Shown piece after piece: positions 25,230-37,009 of a DNA stretch of 64,000 nt. The notes beneath the pieces were generated by a model. The model worked only from the letters and a program-made list of their open reading frames with translations. It ran no database searches and was not told the DNA's origin. This DNA is from Pragia fontium DSM 5563 = ATCC 49100. Lineage in GTDB: Bacteria > Pseudomonadota > Gammaproteobacteria > Enterobacterales > Enterobacteriaceae. Both the position numbers and the translations under genes were made by a program. The stretch lies in contig NZ_FOLW01000010.1 of assembly GCF_900112475.1 (NCBI RefSeq), positions 52,581 to 116,580 of the forward strand. Direction: 5' to 3'. Position 1 is the stretch's first letter, and every line of letters starts with the position of its first letter.

Positions 25230-25361
25230 ATGAGTGATGATATTTTTGATTTTGATATTGATGCCGAGTTAGAACAGGCTGAGAAGAAAGCCCAGCAAAA
25301 AGCCAGCGAAATTCCTGATGCTGTTCAGGATGAAGGCGACTGTGAAGGCTGTAAAATCTGA
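25230..25361 (+). CDS. Small acidic protein with C-terminal CxxC, 43 residues
   Basis: MSDDIFDFDIDAELEQAEKK begins the protein; it has a charged, probably helical middle and ends with DCEGCKI. GGGGAGAG lies eight bases before the ATG, a strong binding site, and a hairpin follows the stop. The CxxC could bind metal or be redox active. I think it may be a conserved enterobacterial small protein but cannot name it. Too short for most gene finders. Confidence 0.65.
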   Translation: MSDDIFDFDIDAELEQAEKKAQQKASEIPDAVQDEGDCEGCKI

Positions 25362-25376
25362 TTTTATCTGTTTGTA

Positions 25377-25400
25377 GATAGCCACCTTAGGGTGGTTATC
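25377..25400 (+). terminator. Hairpin after the CxxC protein gene
   Basis: GATAGCCACC and GGTGGTTATC pair (one G-U) around TTAG, 15 bp after the stop. The following bases TTGATCTC are only weakly T-rich, so termination is probable but not certain. Confidence 0.6.
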
Positions 25401-25962
25401 TTGATCTCGATATACCTGAGATGGTAAATAATATATCTATTATCCCGCCGCTGGCATAATTCTGCTGAACTTCTGCAATATTTACTCTTCCACTTTATTT
25501 CAATTCATTATTACTTGAGTATAAAAATACTGCTTAATCAATATTGTTATTTATTGGTTAATAAAGTTGATATTTTTTATATTTTACATTGATTAATGTT
25601 TACATAATATTAACCGTGTTAGCCTTCATAACTAAGCGGTTATTCCTCTTTCTTATCTTCATTTATTTATGTTTCCCATTATTGGAATATTAATTGATAA
25701 AAATTATATCTGTATCAAGAAATAGAGAAAATAATACCGATATAGTCAAATTTCCCAATGAATTAGATCTAAGAATAAATAGATGGCTACATTTTGAGAT
25801 GGTCGTTTAGTTTTTTGATTTCATATAGTTAATATGCATAACAGAAATTATTTATTAATAACGTGAGGAAAGTCACTGATATTTAAAAATAATAAAATCA
25901 TTCAATTTTAAATAACTATTTAATTTTTATTTGAATATTCATTCGTATGTTCGGGGGTATAC
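25401..25962 (+). promoter_or_regulatory. Long AT-rich region upstream of dcuB
   Basis: About 560 bp without a gene. The clearest site is GTGA-N6-TCAC at 25863-25876 (CGTGAGGAAAGTCACT), a good CRP half-site pair 87 bp before the dcuB start. CRP, FNR and the DcuS-DcuR system control dcuB in E. coli. I could not find a convincing FNR box, and no dcuS/dcuR genes are present. Confidence 0.45.
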
Positions 25963-27303
25963 ATGGATTTTGCTATACAACTTATCATCATATTGATCTG
26001 CCTTTTTTATGGGGCGCGTAAAGGCGGTATTGCACTTGGTTTATTAGGCGGTATCGGATTAGTTATTCTGGTGTTTGTCTTTCATCTTCAGCCGGGTAAA
26101 CCACCTGTTGATGTCATGTTGGTTATTATTGCCGTTGTTGCTGCCTCCGCGACTTTGCAGGCTTCAGGCGGCTTAGATGTGATGTTGCAGATCGCTGAAA
26201 AGCTACTGCGTAAGAATCCCAAGTATGTTTCTATTGTTGCGCCATTCGTAACCTGTACGCTAACCATTCTCTGCGGTACCGGTCACGTGGTATATACCAT
26301 TTTGCCGATTATTTATGACGTGGCGATTAAAAATAATATTCGCCCTGAACGACCTATGGCGGCTAGTTCGGTAGGGGCCCAAATGGGGATTATTGCCAGT
26401 CCAGTTTCCGTGGCAGTGGTTTCGCTGGTGGCGATGTTGGGCAACTTTACCTTTAACGGTAAGCATCTTGAGTTTTTGGATTTACTGGCCATCACTATCC
26501 CTTCAACGCTGATAGGTGTATTAGCCATTGGTATTTTCAGTTGGTTTCGGGGTAAAGACCTGGATAAAGATGAAGATTTCCAGAAATTTATCTCAGTACC
26601 GGAAAATAAACACTATGTGTACGGTGATACGGCAACGTTGTTAGATAAAAAGCTGCCGATGAACAACTGGGTAGCAATGTGGATCTTCCTGGCTTCTATC
26701 GCCGTTGTTGCATTGTTGGGAGCATTCTCTAACTTACGCCCTGAGTTCGGCGGCAAGCCTCTGTCGATGGTGTTAGTGATTCAGATGTTTATGCTGTTAT
26801 CGGGCGCACTGATTATTATCATTACTAAGACCAATCCCGCTTCGATTTCCAAGAACGAGGTGTTTCGTTCCGGGATGATCGCGATTGTTGCGGTATATGG
26901 CATCGCATGGATGGCGGAAACGATGTTCGGTGCCCATATGACCGAAATTAAAGCGGTATTGGGTGACTTGGTTAAAGAGTTCCCGTGGGCTTATGCCATT
27001 GTGCTACTGCTGGTGTCGAAGTTTGTTAACTCTCAGGCTGCTGCGTTGGCGGCGATTGTTCCGGTTGCTTTGGCCATTGGGGTTGATCCTGCCTATATCG
27101 TGGCATCCGCACCTGCGTGTTATGGCTACTATATTCTGCCAACTTATCCGAGCGATCTGGCGGCTATCCAGTTTGACCGTTCAGGTACAACCAGCATTGG
27201 CCGTTTTGTGATTAACCACAGCTTTATTCTGCCGGGATTAATTGGGGTTGGCGTTTCCTGCGTATTTGGCTGGATATTTGCGGCGGCATACGGTTTCTTA
27301 TAA
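25963..27303 (+). CDS. dcuB: Anaerobic C4-dicarboxylate antiporter
   Basis: A 446-residue inner-membrane transporter, same length as E. coli DcuB and identical to it over long stretches ([53 protein letters not shown]). It exchanges external fumarate, malate or aspartate for succinate during fumarate respiration. GGGGGTATAC precedes ATG. It is followed by a class I fumarase gene, as in E. coli, so the pair imports malate and converts it to fumarate as electron acceptor. Confidence 0.98.
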   Translation: MDFAIQLIIILICLFYGARKGGIALGLLGGIGLVILVFVFHLQPGKPPVDVMLVIIAVVAASATLQASGGLDVMLQIAEKLLRKNPKYVSIVAPFVTCTLTILCGTGHVVYTILPIIYDVAIKNNIRPERPMAASSVGAQMGIIASPVSVAVVSLVAMLGNFTFNGKHLEFLDLLAITIPSTLIGVLAIGIFSWFRGKDLDKDEDFQKFISVPENKHYVYGDTATLLDKKLPMNNWVAMWIFLASIAVVALLGAFSNLRPEFGGKPLSMVLVIQMFMLLSGALIIIITKTNPASISKNEVFRSGMIAIVAVYGIAWMAETMFGAHMTEIKAVLGDLVKEFPWAYAIVLLLVSKFVNSQAAALAAIVPVALAIGVDPAYIVASAPACYGYYILPTYPSDLAAIQFDRSGTTSIGRFVINHSFILPGLIGVGVSCVFGWIFAAAYGFL

Positions 27304-27315
27304 CTGTCAGATAAA

Positions 27316-27341
27316 CGTGCGCCATGATGATATCGCGCACG
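27316..27341 (+). terminator. Hairpin between dcuB and fumB
   Basis: CGTGCGC and GCGCACG form a seven-base-pair stem around twelve bases, starting 13 bp after dcuB. It lacks a strong T run (TTATC), so it may reduce rather than abolish read-through into the fumarase gene. Confidence 0.6.
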
Positions 27342-27592
27342 TTATCAAAACTCTTCTCAGGGGATTTATTCTTGAGATGCTGATGTCCTTTTTGTTCATT
27401 AAAGCCATAATGAAATTAAATAAAACTTAAGCTAAATCAGATAAATAAAAATCATTCTATTTAATAGTCAGAATCCGGCTATAAACTATTGTATTCAAAG
27501 TTTCCTTACTTTATGGTGTCGGCGTCGCTCAAGCATCAGCCACGATATTCTCGTGATGATTTTTTTAAAAACTTATAAAAGGCTGGAAGCAC

Positions 27593-29212
27593 ATGTCAAC
27601 GATCGAATTTAAATATCAGGCGTCTTTTCCACTGGGAGAAGACAAAACAGAATATTACTTGCTGACCAAAGACCACGTTTCCGTCAGTGAATTTGAAGGA
27701 AACGAGATTGTTAAAGTTGAGCCTGAAGCACTAACGTTATTAGCTCAACATGCCCTGCACGATACCTCTTTTCTTCTACGCCCTGACCATCAGGCTCAGG
27801 TCGCCCAAATTCTTGATGACCCCGAAGCCAGCGAAAATGATAAATATGTTGCCCTGACTTTCCTGCGTAATGCCGAGATTTCCGCCAAAGGTATTTTACC
27901 TTTCTGTCAGGATACCGGTACCGCGATTATTATGGGTAAAAAAGGCCAGAATATCTGGACTGGCGGCGACGATGAGGAAGCCCTGTCGCGCGGTGTGTTC
28001 AATACTTATGTTGAAAATAACCTGCGCTATTCACAGAACGCGCCACTGAATATGTACGATGAAGTGAATACCGGTTGTAACCTGCCGGCTCAGATCGATA
28101 TTTATGGTACTCAGGGCTCTGAATATAAATTCCTGTGTATTGTTAAAGGCGGTGGTTCAGCCAATAAAACCATGTTGTATCAGGAAACCAAAGCGCTGCT
28201 AACGCCAGAGAAGCTGGAAAAATACCTGATTGAAAAAATGAAGAGTTTGGGAACGGCGGCATGTCCTCCATATCATGTTGCTTTTGTTATTGGTGGAACC
28301 TCAGCGGAAACTAACCTGAAGGTGGTTAAGCTGGCTTCGGCCAAGTATTACGATGAGTTGCCAACCACTGGTAATGAAGGCGGTCAGGCATTCCGCGATC
28401 TGGAGTTAGAAGCTAAGCTGCTAAAAGCAGCACATAACTTAGGTATTGGTGCCCAGTTTGGCGGTAAATATTTTGCCCATGATATTCGAGTTATTCGTTT
28501 GCCTCGTCACGGTGCTTCCTGTCCGGTAGGGATGGGGGTTTCTTGCTCTGCTGACCGCAATATCAAGGCGAAAATCAATAAAGAGGGTATCTGGATTGAA
28601 AAGCTGGAAGATAATCCGGGTAAATATATTCCTGATGAATTAAGACAGGCTGGGGAAGGGGAAGGCGTTAAGATTAACCTGAACCGTCCAATGTCGGAGA
28701 TTTTGGCCGATTTGTCCCAATATCCGGTTTCTACCCGCGTTTCGCTGAGTGGTACGATTATCGTTGCCCGTGATATTGCTCACGCCAGACTGCAGGCGAT
28801 GTTGGACAAAGGCGAAGATTTGCCGCAATACATTAAAGACCATCCGATTTACTATGCGGGGCCAGCGAAGAAGCCTGAGGGTTATGCTTCAGGCTCATTA
28901 GGGCCAACAACCGCGGGTCGTATGGATTCATATGTTGATGCTTTCCAGTCCCGTGGCGGTAGTTTAGTGATGTTATCTAAAGGTAACCGCAGTCAACAGG
29001 TAACGGATGCCTGTAAAAAGCATGGTGGTTTCTATTTGGGGAGTATTGGCGGTCCGGCGGCTATTCTGGCTCAAAACAGCATTAAGCGCTTGGAATGTAT
29101 CGCTTACCCTGAGTTGGATATGGAAGCTATCTGGAAAATTGAGGTTGAAGATTTCCCAGCCTTTATTCTGGTGGACGATAAAGGTAATGACTTCTTCCAG
29201 AAATTTAAATAG
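27593..29212 (+). CDS. fumB: Class I fumarate hydratase, [4Fe-4S]
   Basis: A 539-residue iron-sulphur fumarase interconverting fumarate and malate. Cluster ligands are Cys105 (FCQDTGT) and the Cys residues in GTAACPPYH and [23 protein letters not shown] and [13 protein letters not shown] are typical of FumA/FumB. It ends at FFQKFK, about nine residues before the E. coli proteins, lacking their CxxC tail. Placement after dcuB makes fumB more likely than fumA. GGAAGCAC precedes ATG. Confidence 0.92.
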   Translation: MSTIEFKYQASFPLGEDKTEYYLLTKDHVSVSEFEGNEIVKVEPEALTLLAQHALHDTSFLLRPDHQAQVAQILDDPEASENDKYVALTFLRNAEISAKGILPFCQDTGTAIIMGKKGQNIWTGGDDEEALSRGVFNTYVENNLRYSQNAPLNMYDEVNTGCNLPAQIDIYGTQGSEYKFLCIVKGGGSANKTMLYQETKALLTPEKLEKYLIEKMKSLGTAACPPYHVAFVIGGTSAETNLKVVKLASAKYYDELPTTGNEGGQAFRDLELEAKLLKAAHNLGIGAQFGGKYFAHDIRVIRLPRHGASCPVGMGVSCSADRNIKAKINKEGIWIEKLEDNPGKYIPDELRQAGEGEGVKINLNRPMSEILADLSQYPVSTRVSLSGTIIVARDIAHARLQAMLDKGEDLPQYIKDHPIYYAGPAKKPEGYASGSLGPTTAGRMDSYVDAFQSRGGSLVMLSKGNRSQQVTDACKKHGGFYLGSIGGPAAILAQNSIKRLECIAYPELDMEAIWKIEVEDFPAFILVDDKGNDFFQKFK

Positions 29213-29264
29213 TACGAAGCCTGTTTTTCCTGAAGTTTGACGGCTGCGTCCGTTTAATAAAACT

Positions 29265-29296
29265 AAAGCCCGTGGATTGAATATCCAACGGGCTTT
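29265..29296. terminator. Bidirectional terminator between fumB and slmA
   Basis: AAAGCCCGTGGAT and ATCCAACGGGCTTT form a long stem with a five-base loop, with A and T tracts on the two sides. It serves the convergent fumB and slmA genes. Confidence 0.88.
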
Positions 29297-29320
29297 ATTG
29301 TCACTGGCTAAGGATTGGCC

Positions 29321-29914
29321 TTATTGCAGCTGTAGGGCCAGCATTGGCCAGCGCAGGTCGAACTCTTCCGTTGGGCGATAACGGAACTCCGAACGAACAA
29401 AGCGTGACATCATTCCTTCACAAAACGCTAAGAGCTGACTGGCAATTAACCCTTCATCATAGGCGAATGATTGACCTTCTCGCAGCTTGCGCTCCCGTAA
29501 TACCTGACGCAGTTGGGTTTCTATTCTTTCAAATAGTTGGTTTATCCGCCCTTGAAGCCGGTCTTGCTCAAACATCAATGCGTGTCCGGTCATGATGCGG
29601 GTCAATCCTGGATTCTTCTCTGCAAAGCCCAGCACTAAGAGGATGATTAAACGAATACGGTTATAGGTATCCTTTTCATCTTGTAGGATTAAGTTAATAC
29701 GACTGTTCAGACTGTCTTCGATAAACTCAATCAAACTATCAAACATACGCATTTTACTAGGAAAATGGCGATACAGCGCCGCCTCCGAAACACCGACGGT
29801 GGCAGCTAGTTTAGCCGTGGTAATACGTTGGCTACCGTCGCTTGATTCAAGCATCTGGGCTAACGCTTGCAGTATGTCTTCCCTGCGATTTTTCTTGGTT
29901 ACTTTTTCTACCAT
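29321..29914 (-). CDS. slmA: Nucleoid occlusion factor SlmA (TetR family)
   Basis: A 197-residue DNA-binding protein that blocks FtsZ ring assembly over the nucleoid. The helix-turn-helix is at about residues 28-50 ([23 protein letters not shown]). The rest matches E. coli SlmA closely, including [18 protein letters not shown]. The open frame extends to 30148 but the added residues have no counterpart in the family. The ATG at 29914 aligns with the E. coli start and has AGGA 11 bases upstream; ATG 29926 is an alternative. Confidence 0.95.
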   Translation of the reverse strand: MVEKVTKKNRREDILQALAQMLESSDGSQRITTAKLAATVGVSEAALYRHFPSKMRMFDSLIEFIEDSLNSRINLILQDEKDTYNRIRLIILLVLGFAEKNPGLTRIMTGHALMFEQDRLQGRINQLFERIETQLRQVLRERKLREGQSFAYDEGLIASQLLAFCEGMMSRFVRSEFRYRPTEEFDLRWPMLALQLQ

Positions 29915-30014
29915 GTCTTGTGACATCCTAATAAGGAGTGAAATTTGCTCCACTCCCAAGATAGCCAGAACAATACTGACTGATACTATTTTATTATTAC
30001 ATGCAGACGGAACG

Positions 30015-30473
30015 TTACTGACGGCCAGAGTGACCAAAGCCACCTTCGCCACGCTCACTACTTTCAAAATCTTCAACGATATTAAATTCAGCCTGTACCA
30101 CAGGAACAAGAACCAGTTGAGCAATACGTTCACCTGGCTCGATGACAAACGCGGTTTGTCCCCGGTTCCAAACGGATACCATCAGTTGCCCCTGATAATC
30201 AGAGTCAATCAGGCCAACCAGATTACCCAGCACAATGCCATGCTTATGGCCAAGGCCTGAGCGTGGAAGAATGATAGCTGCCAGAGATGGATCGGCAATA
30301 TGAATGGCCAGGCCGGTTGGCAGTAATTGGGTTTCACCCGGGTTTAATGTTAATGCTGTATCCAGGCATGCGCGCAGATCCAAGCCGGCGGAGCCGACAG
30401 TGGCATAAGCTGGCAGAGGGAATGTGCTGCCGATGCGAGCATCCAGAATTTTTACGTCAATTTTTTTCATCAT
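30015..30473 (-). CDS. dut: dUTP diphosphatase
   Basis: A trimeric dUTPase of 152 residues that converts dUTP to dUMP and keeps uracil out of DNA. Motifs: [36 protein letters not shown] and the C-terminal [12 protein letters not shown] lid. It begins inside the end of coaBC (ATGATGAAAAAAATTGA), overlapping it by 17 bp, as in E. coli; the second ATG (30470) is equally possible. Confidence 0.97.
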   Translation of the reverse strand: MMKKIDVKILDARIGSTFPLPAYATVGSAGLDLRACLDTALTLNPGETQLLPTGLAIHIADPSLAAIILPRSGLGHKHGIVLGNLVGLIDSDYQGQLMVSVWNRGQTAFVIEPGERIAQLVLVPVVQAEFNIVEDFESSERGEGGFGHSGRQ

Positions 30474-31665
30474 AGCGTTTGGCAATTTCGTCCATTAGTT
30501 TTTGACCAAGCAAAGATTTGTTGCTCAAGGGCAGACTTATCTCGCCGTTTGACCAGTAGAGGTGTAATGCGTTGATATCGCTGTTAAAGCCTTGGCCTGA
30601 CAACGAGACATCATTAGCACAGATAAGGTCAAGATTTTTACGGGCTAGTTTTAGCCGCGCATATTCTTCCACATTCTGTGTTTCCGCTGCAAATCCTACA
30701 ACAAAAGGTCGGTTTTCAGTCATGGCTGCCACTTCGGCAACAATGTCGGGGTTTTTTACCATTTTCAGCAGGATATCATCACCCTGTTTTTTGATTTTTT
30801 CAGCAGCAATATGTTCGGCGCGATAATCAGCAACGGCAGCACAGGCAATGAAAATATGTTGTGAGGCGGCTCGTTGCATAACGGCATCACGCATTTCCAG
30901 AGCGCTGATAACATCAACCCGAGTTACATTAAACGGTGTGTCTAAATCAACCGGGCCACTGATTAACGTCACGGTCGCCCCACGTTCAGCCGCGGCTTTT
31001 GCGATGGCGTATCCCATTTTGCCTGAGCTGTGATTACTGATAAAACGTACTGGATCAAGCGCTTCTTTGGTTGGGCCAGCGGTCAGCAATATGTTGATTC
31101 CCTGTAGGTCCTGATGCGGTGAGAAAAAATCAACGCAGTGTTGAACGATACAGAGTGGGTCGAGCATTCTACCCGGGCCGATATCGCCACAGGCTTGAGA
31201 ACCGCTATCAGGGCCCCATATATGCACGCCACGGGAGGCCAGCGTTTTTAGATTATGCTGTGTTGCGGCGGCTTTGTACATTTGTTGATTCATCGCAGGA
31301 ATTGCGACCACCGGTGCGCTAGTGGCAAGACAAATGGTACTGAGCAAGTCATTGGCCATACCTGCAGCAATACGAGCCAGCAGATCGGCGGTGGCTGGCG
31401 CCATGATTACGATATCTGCCCACTTACCTAATTCGATGTGTCCCATAGATGCTTCAGCTGCGGGATCGAGTAAATCATCTGAAACCGGATAACCGGAAAC
31501 TGCCTGTAATGTCAGTGGGGTAATAAAGGCTTGTGCCGCATGAGTCATGACAACGCGAACGTCTGCCCCCTGATCTCGCAGGCGGCGTACAATTTCCGGG
31601 CATTTATAGGCAGCAATGCCACCGCTGATACCCAGAACAATTTTTTTACCGTTTAACATCGTCAT
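30457..31665 (-). CDS. coaBC: Bifunctional phosphopantothenoylcysteine decarboxylase / phosphopantothenate-cysteine ligase
   Basis: A 402-residue fusion enzyme for steps two and three of coenzyme A synthesis. The N-terminal flavoprotein CoaC has His76 (MGHIELG), PAMNQQMY and the Cys lid [12 protein letters not shown]. The C-terminal CoaB begins near residue 190 with [23 protein letters not shown] and the KIKKQ lysines. AGGGCAGTAATC precedes the first ATG at 31665. It forms an operon with dut. Confidence 0.97.
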   Translation of the reverse strand: MTMLNGKKIVLGISGGIAAYKCPEIVRRLRDQGADVRVVMTHAAQAFITPLTLQAVSGYPVSDDLLDPAAEASMGHIELGKWADIVIMAPATADLLARIAAGMANDLLSTICLATSAPVVAIPAMNQQMYKAAATQHNLKTLASRGVHIWGPDSGSQACGDIGPGRMLDPLCIVQHCVDFFSPHQDLQGINILLTAGPTKEALDPVRFISNHSSGKMGYAIAKAAAERGATVTLISGPVDLDTPFNVTRVDVISALEMRDAVMQRAASQHIFIACAAVADYRAEHIAAEKIKKQGDDILLKMVKNPDIVAEVAAMTENRPFVVGFAAETQNVEEYARLKLARKNLDLICANDVSLSGQGFNSDINALHLYWSNGEISLPLSNKSLLGQKLMDEIAKRYDEKN

Positions 31666-32081
31666 GATTACTGCCCTATAGGATTAACAGAGATGCATTA
31701 CCCTGATGATTGAAAGCACGTCGCCGATTTTATCATAACTCTGACAAAGGCGGTCCCTCTGTTGAAAAGGGATATAACAGGTTACAGAGAGTACGTTTCT
31801 GAAATATGAACATAAAACAGTATTGATTTACTGATTATATATACAGTGATTGTAAGATGCTACAGCAAAAAATCATAAATTGCCCGGCTGATTTTAGGTC
31901 ATTGAACGATATTTCTCCCTAAATTTTGCCAGATAGAATCATGTTATGCGTAGTGCGTTGCAATAAATTGATGAAAGAGCCTATTTAACCAATTATTTTT
32001 GCGCAGTGTTTTTGATTAAGACATTTTTAACCTCGAATATTCGCTCTGGTGCTGTCAGGGTTCACTCCAGCGGAGGAAACA
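31666..32081. other. Intergenic region between divergent coaBC and radC
   Basis: About 415 bp holding the divergent promoters of coaBC and radC. It is AT-rich. I see no repeat, terminator, small gene or recognisable operator in it. Confidence 0.5.
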
Positions 32082-32765
32082 ATGACAAAAGAAATGAAAA
32101 TATTATGGGGGGACAACGGTGCTCCAAGAGAGAAACTGTTAAAAAATGGGGCGATAACCCTTTCTGATAGTGAGCTATTGGCCATTTTTTTACGAACTGG
32201 GCTACCCGGTGTTCACGTCTTAGATTTTGCTGGCCAGCTTATTAAAGAGTTTGGTTCTCTTTATGGCCTGATGTCTGCGGACTATGTGAGCTTTTGCAAT
32301 ACCCGAGGCCTTGGATTAGCTAAATATGCTCAGTTGCAGGCTGCTGTTGAGCTTTCTCGTCGCTTTTTAGGTCATCAATTAGCTCAGGAGTGTTCAATCA
32401 GTAATCCTTTGTTAACGCGTGAATATTTACAAGGATTACTGGCTCAGCGCGATCGGGAAGTTTTTGTGGTGATGTTTCTGGATAATCAGAATCGTGTGAT
32501 TTATCATAAAGAAATGTTCACCGGTACGTTTAACAGCGTAGAAGTCCACCCCAGAGAAATTGTGCGTGAGGCGCTGAAGTCAAATTCGGCCGCGGTGATA
32601 TTAGCGCATAATCATCCTTCTGGGGTTGCGGAACCTAGCCTTGCCGATCGTCACGTGACCGAAAAAGTGCGTGAAGCCTGTTCGTTACTGGATATCAGGC
32701 TGCTCGATCATATTGTGATTGGCCGCGGGGAGTCGGTTTCATTTGCCGAGCGTGGGTGGATTTAG
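32082..32765 (+). CDS. radC: RadC family protein (JAB domain)
   Basis: A 227-residue protein with an N-terminal helix-hairpin-helix region ([18 protein letters not shown]) and a C-terminal JAB/MPN metalloprotease-like domain with [15 protein letters not shown]. coli RadC was once linked to DNA repair, but its role is unsettled. The start at 32082 follows an excellent GGAGGAAACA; the frame extends 11 codons upstream without support. Genomic place between coaBC and rpmB is the usual one. Confidence 0.95.
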   Translation: MTKEMKILWGDNGAPREKLLKNGAITLSDSELLAIFLRTGLPGVHVLDFAGQLIKEFGSLYGLMSADYVSFCNTRGLGLAKYAQLQAAVELSRRFLGHQLAQECSISNPLLTREYLQGLLAQRDREVFVVMFLDNQNRVIYHKEMFTGTFNSVEVHPREIVREALKSNSAAVILAHNHPSGVAEPSLADRHVTEKVREACSLLDIRLLDHIVIGRGESVSFAERGWI

Positions 32766-32808
32766 TATATTTTTTTTCGATCTTAGGGGATCTTTGTCGG
32801 TTCAGTAC

Positions 32809-32837
32809 TTGAGCCCTACCGGCTAAGGGCGTATACT
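32809..32837 (+). promoter_or_regulatory. Promoter of rpmB-rpmG
   Basis: TTGAGC (32809-32814) and TATACT (32832-32837) are separated by 17 bp, a good sigma-70 promoter. It lies about 170 bp before rpmB and downstream of radC. Confidence 0.8.
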
Positions 32838-32870
32838 ACGCCACCTTTGAGGATCACGGATGTGGTATAC

Positions 32871-32938
32871 GAGCCTATCTCAGCAGGTTCCGACCTGACT
32901 CAACGTCTCATCTCGGCTGAATTTGCTGAGATTGGCTC
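32871..32938 (+). promoter_or_regulatory. Long imperfect stem in the rpmB leader
   Basis: GAGCCTATCTCAGCA (32871-32885) pairs with TGCTGAGATTGGCTC (32924-32938), 14 of 15 positions, around 38 bases. It lies inside the transcribed leader between the promoter and rpmB. It resembles the structured leaders through which ribosomal proteins repress their own synthesis; such a role here is inferred. Confidence 0.6.
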
Positions 32939-32988
32939 TAAAGCCTGACGAGGCAGCCAACATCCTAACGAAGCTCGAGCTGATTTGA

Positions 32989-33243
<255 letters not shown>

Positions 33244-33251
33244 GGAACTGA

Positions 33252-33422
<171 letters not shown>

Positions 33423-33451
33423 TTTTAATTTCATTGTATTTACGCTATATC

Positions 33452-33477
33452 AAAACCCGACTTTGGTCGGGTTTTTT
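33452..33477 (+). terminator. Terminator of rpmB-rpmG
   Basis: AAAACCCGAC and GTCGGGTTTT form a ten-base-pair stem around TTTG, followed by TTT. It lies 30 bp after rpmG. Confidence 0.93.
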
Positions 33478-33586
33478 ATTGCCTGTCGTTTATTGATTGC
33501 CAGTGGAGAAAATCATCATCTTTATGCGGCAGAATCTTATGTGTATGATTAACTTTTGCTATTTTGTCTAAAAAAGGATGTGACCG

Positions 33587-34396
33587 ATGCCAGAATTGCC
33601 GGAAATAGAGACGAGTCGCCGAGGTATTGAGCCTTATATGGTCGGTCATAATATTGTCAGAACTATCGTTCGTCAGCCTAAGCTGCGCTGGCCGGTTTCC
33701 CGACAAATTATTGAGTTAGAAAATGCATCCGTCTTAAGCGTTCAGCGTCGGGCTAAATATTTATTAATTGAACTATCCAGCGGCTGGATTATTGGTCACT
33801 TGGGAATGTCGGGCAGCGTCAGGATTTTGCCGAAATTTAGCGAACCAGAAAAGCATGATCATGTGGATTTTCTCTTATCCAACGGTAAGGTTTTACGTTA
33901 TACCGATCCACGTCGATTTGGTTCTTGGTTATGGGAATACGACCTGTCTCTCAGCAGCGTGCTGAAGAATTTGGGCCCTGAACCATTGGGTGATGATTTC
34001 GATGGAGCTTATCTATTTAATAAATCGCGTAATAAAAAGACCTTGATCAAGCCTTGGCTAATGGATAATAAGCTCGTGGTGGGGGTAGGTAATATCTATG
34101 CCAGCGAGTCGCTGTTTGAGGCAAGGATACTACCACATCGCTTGGCTGGATCATTAACCGAGAGTGAAGCTGAGTTACTGGTAGCAACCATTAAGCGAGT
34201 ATTACAGCGCTCGATCGAGCAGGGTGGTACGACACTAAAAGATTTTCTGCAGGCTGATGGAAAACCCGGTTATTTTGCCCAGGAACTCCAGGTTTATGGC
34301 CGTAGCGGTGAACCTTGCCGAGTATGTGGCACATTAATTGAAAGCACCAAACATGCACAGAGAACGACTTTTTTTTGCCGCTACTGCCAACATTAA
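33587..34396 (+). CDS. mutM: Formamidopyrimidine-DNA glycosylase
   Basis: A 269-residue base-excision repair enzyme removing 8-oxoguanine. The catalytic N terminus PELPEIE (Pro2, Glu3), Lys57 in RRAKYLL, the helix-two-turn-helix VGNIYASE and the C-terminal zinc finger CRVCG ... FFCRYCQH are all present. AGGATGTGACCG precedes ATG. It ends one base before the convergent coaD gene. Confidence 0.98.
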   Translation: MPELPEIETSRRGIEPYMVGHNIVRTIVRQPKLRWPVSRQIIELENASVLSVQRRAKYLLIELSSGWIIGHLGMSGSVRILPKFSEPEKHDHVDFLLSNGKVLRYTDPRRFGSWLWEYDLSLSSVLKNLGPEPLGDDFDGAYLFNKSRNKKTLIKPWLMDNKLVVGVGNIYASESLFEARILPHRLAGSLTESEAELLVATIKRVLQRSIEQGGTTLKDFLQADGKPGYFAQELQVYGRSGEPCRVCGTLIESTKHAQRTTFFCRYCQH

Positions 34397-34397
34397 A

Positions 34398-35674
<1,277 letters not shown>

Positions 35675-35677
35675 GAG

Positions 35678-36955
35678 TTAATGGCTCCGGGCAGGTAAAT
35701 AAGGTTCGAGTAGCGTCAATAGCTTCTCCAGTGCACCCTGATTGTGTAGCAGAACATTAACCGCCTGTTGACCACGGTAGCTACGATACGCTTCATCTGC
35801 CAATAAACTTTCAATTTTTTCAGCCAGCGAGCTTGCATTATCGACGGTGATTAATCCATCAGCCTGTTCCAGCTTGCTACAAATATCTTTGAAGTTAAAT
35901 GTATGAGGCCCCATCAGAACGGGTATTGCATGGGCTGCTGGTTCCAGTGGGTTATGCCCGCCGCGTTCTACCAGACTTCCACCAACGAAAGCCAGATCGG
36001 CAATGCCATACAGCAACATCAGTTCTCCCATAGTATTGCCAATGACAACTTGAGTATGTTGTGTTGGGACTTCTCCACTGCTACGGGTGATGTAGCTCAT
36101 TCCCGCCTGAGTGGTCAGCTGTTGAGCCGTTGGGAATCGTTCAGGATGACGAGGTACCAGAATTAACAGCAGATCGGGAAAATGCTGAAGTAGTTTTGCA
36201 TGTGTTTCGAGGATAATACTTTCCTCTCCGTCGTGAGTACTGGCGGCGATCCAGACTGGACGGTGCGGTGCCCATTGGCGTCGAAGGCTTAGGGCCCGAG
36301 CCGAGAGCTCAGGGGTAACGGAAATATCAAATTTCAGGCTGCCGGTTATGGTTAAGTGGGAGCGCTTGAGCCCCAACTGAATAAATCGTTCTCCATCTTC
36401 CTGATTTTGTGCTGCGATAAGGGTAATTTTTTGCAGCATAGTGCGTATGGTATTGCCAAGTTTACTGTAACCGTTGGCCGAGCGTTCGGACAGTCGGGCA
36501 TTGGCGATAACCAGAGGAACATGACGCTTATTCAGTTGATGGATAAGGTTTGGCCAGAGTTCGGTTTCCATGATGATAACCAGCTTAGGCTGGACTTGAT
36601 TCAGAAATCGGTTAACGGACCCAGGTAGATCGTAGGGTAGGTAGACGTGGTGTACATCATCACCAAATGCGGATAATACGCGCTCAGAACCGGTTGGGGT
36701 CATCGTTGTAACGGTGATGGGGAGTGTGGGGTAGCGATACCGCAGAGCTCTAACCAGCGGTATCGCGGTGAGCGTTTCTCCCACTGAAACAGAGTGCAGC
36801 ATAATGCCATGCGGCTCGACTTTTCCACGGCAAAAACCATATCTCTCAGCCCAGCGTTTTCTGTATGCCGGTGCTTTACGACCTCGTAAAAACAGACGTA
36901 ACCAGATCAGAGGTTGTAGTAAATAAAGTAGGAATGAATAAATCAACCGCAGCAT
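35678..36955 (-). CDS. waaA: Kdo transferase
   Basis: A 425-residue inner-membrane enzyme that adds two Kdo residues to lipid IVA, the first core step. One N-terminal membrane helix (MLRLIYSFLLYLLQPLIWLRL), then HSVSVGETLTAIPL, METELWPN and GGSLVERGGHNPLEPAAH, all conserved with E. coli WaaA. The start at 36955 aligns with the E. coli Met; the frame runs nine codons further. Confidence 0.97.
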   Translation of the reverse strand: MLRLIYSFLLYLLQPLIWLRLFLRGRKAPAYRKRWAERYGFCRGKVEPHGIMLHSVSVGETLTAIPLVRALRYRYPTLPITVTTMTPTGSERVLSAFGDDVHHVYLPYDLPGSVNRFLNQVQPKLVIIMETELWPNLIHQLNKRHVPLVIANARLSERSANGYSKLGNTIRTMLQKITLIAAQNQEDGERFIQLGLKRSHLTITGSLKFDISVTPELSARALSLRRQWAPHRPVWIAASTHDGEESIILETHAKLLQHFPDLLLILVPRHPERFPTAQQLTTQAGMSYITRSSGEVPTQHTQVVIGNTMGELMLLYGIADLAFVGGSLVERGGHNPLEPAAHAIPVLMGPHTFNFKDICSKLEQADGLITVDNASSLAEKIESLLADEAYRSYRGQQAVNVLLHNQGALEKLLTLLEPYLPARSH

Positions 36956-37009
36956 ATAGTGTCCACAATGACCGGATGTCACGCTACATCCGGTAATATT
37001 CTAAACAGA

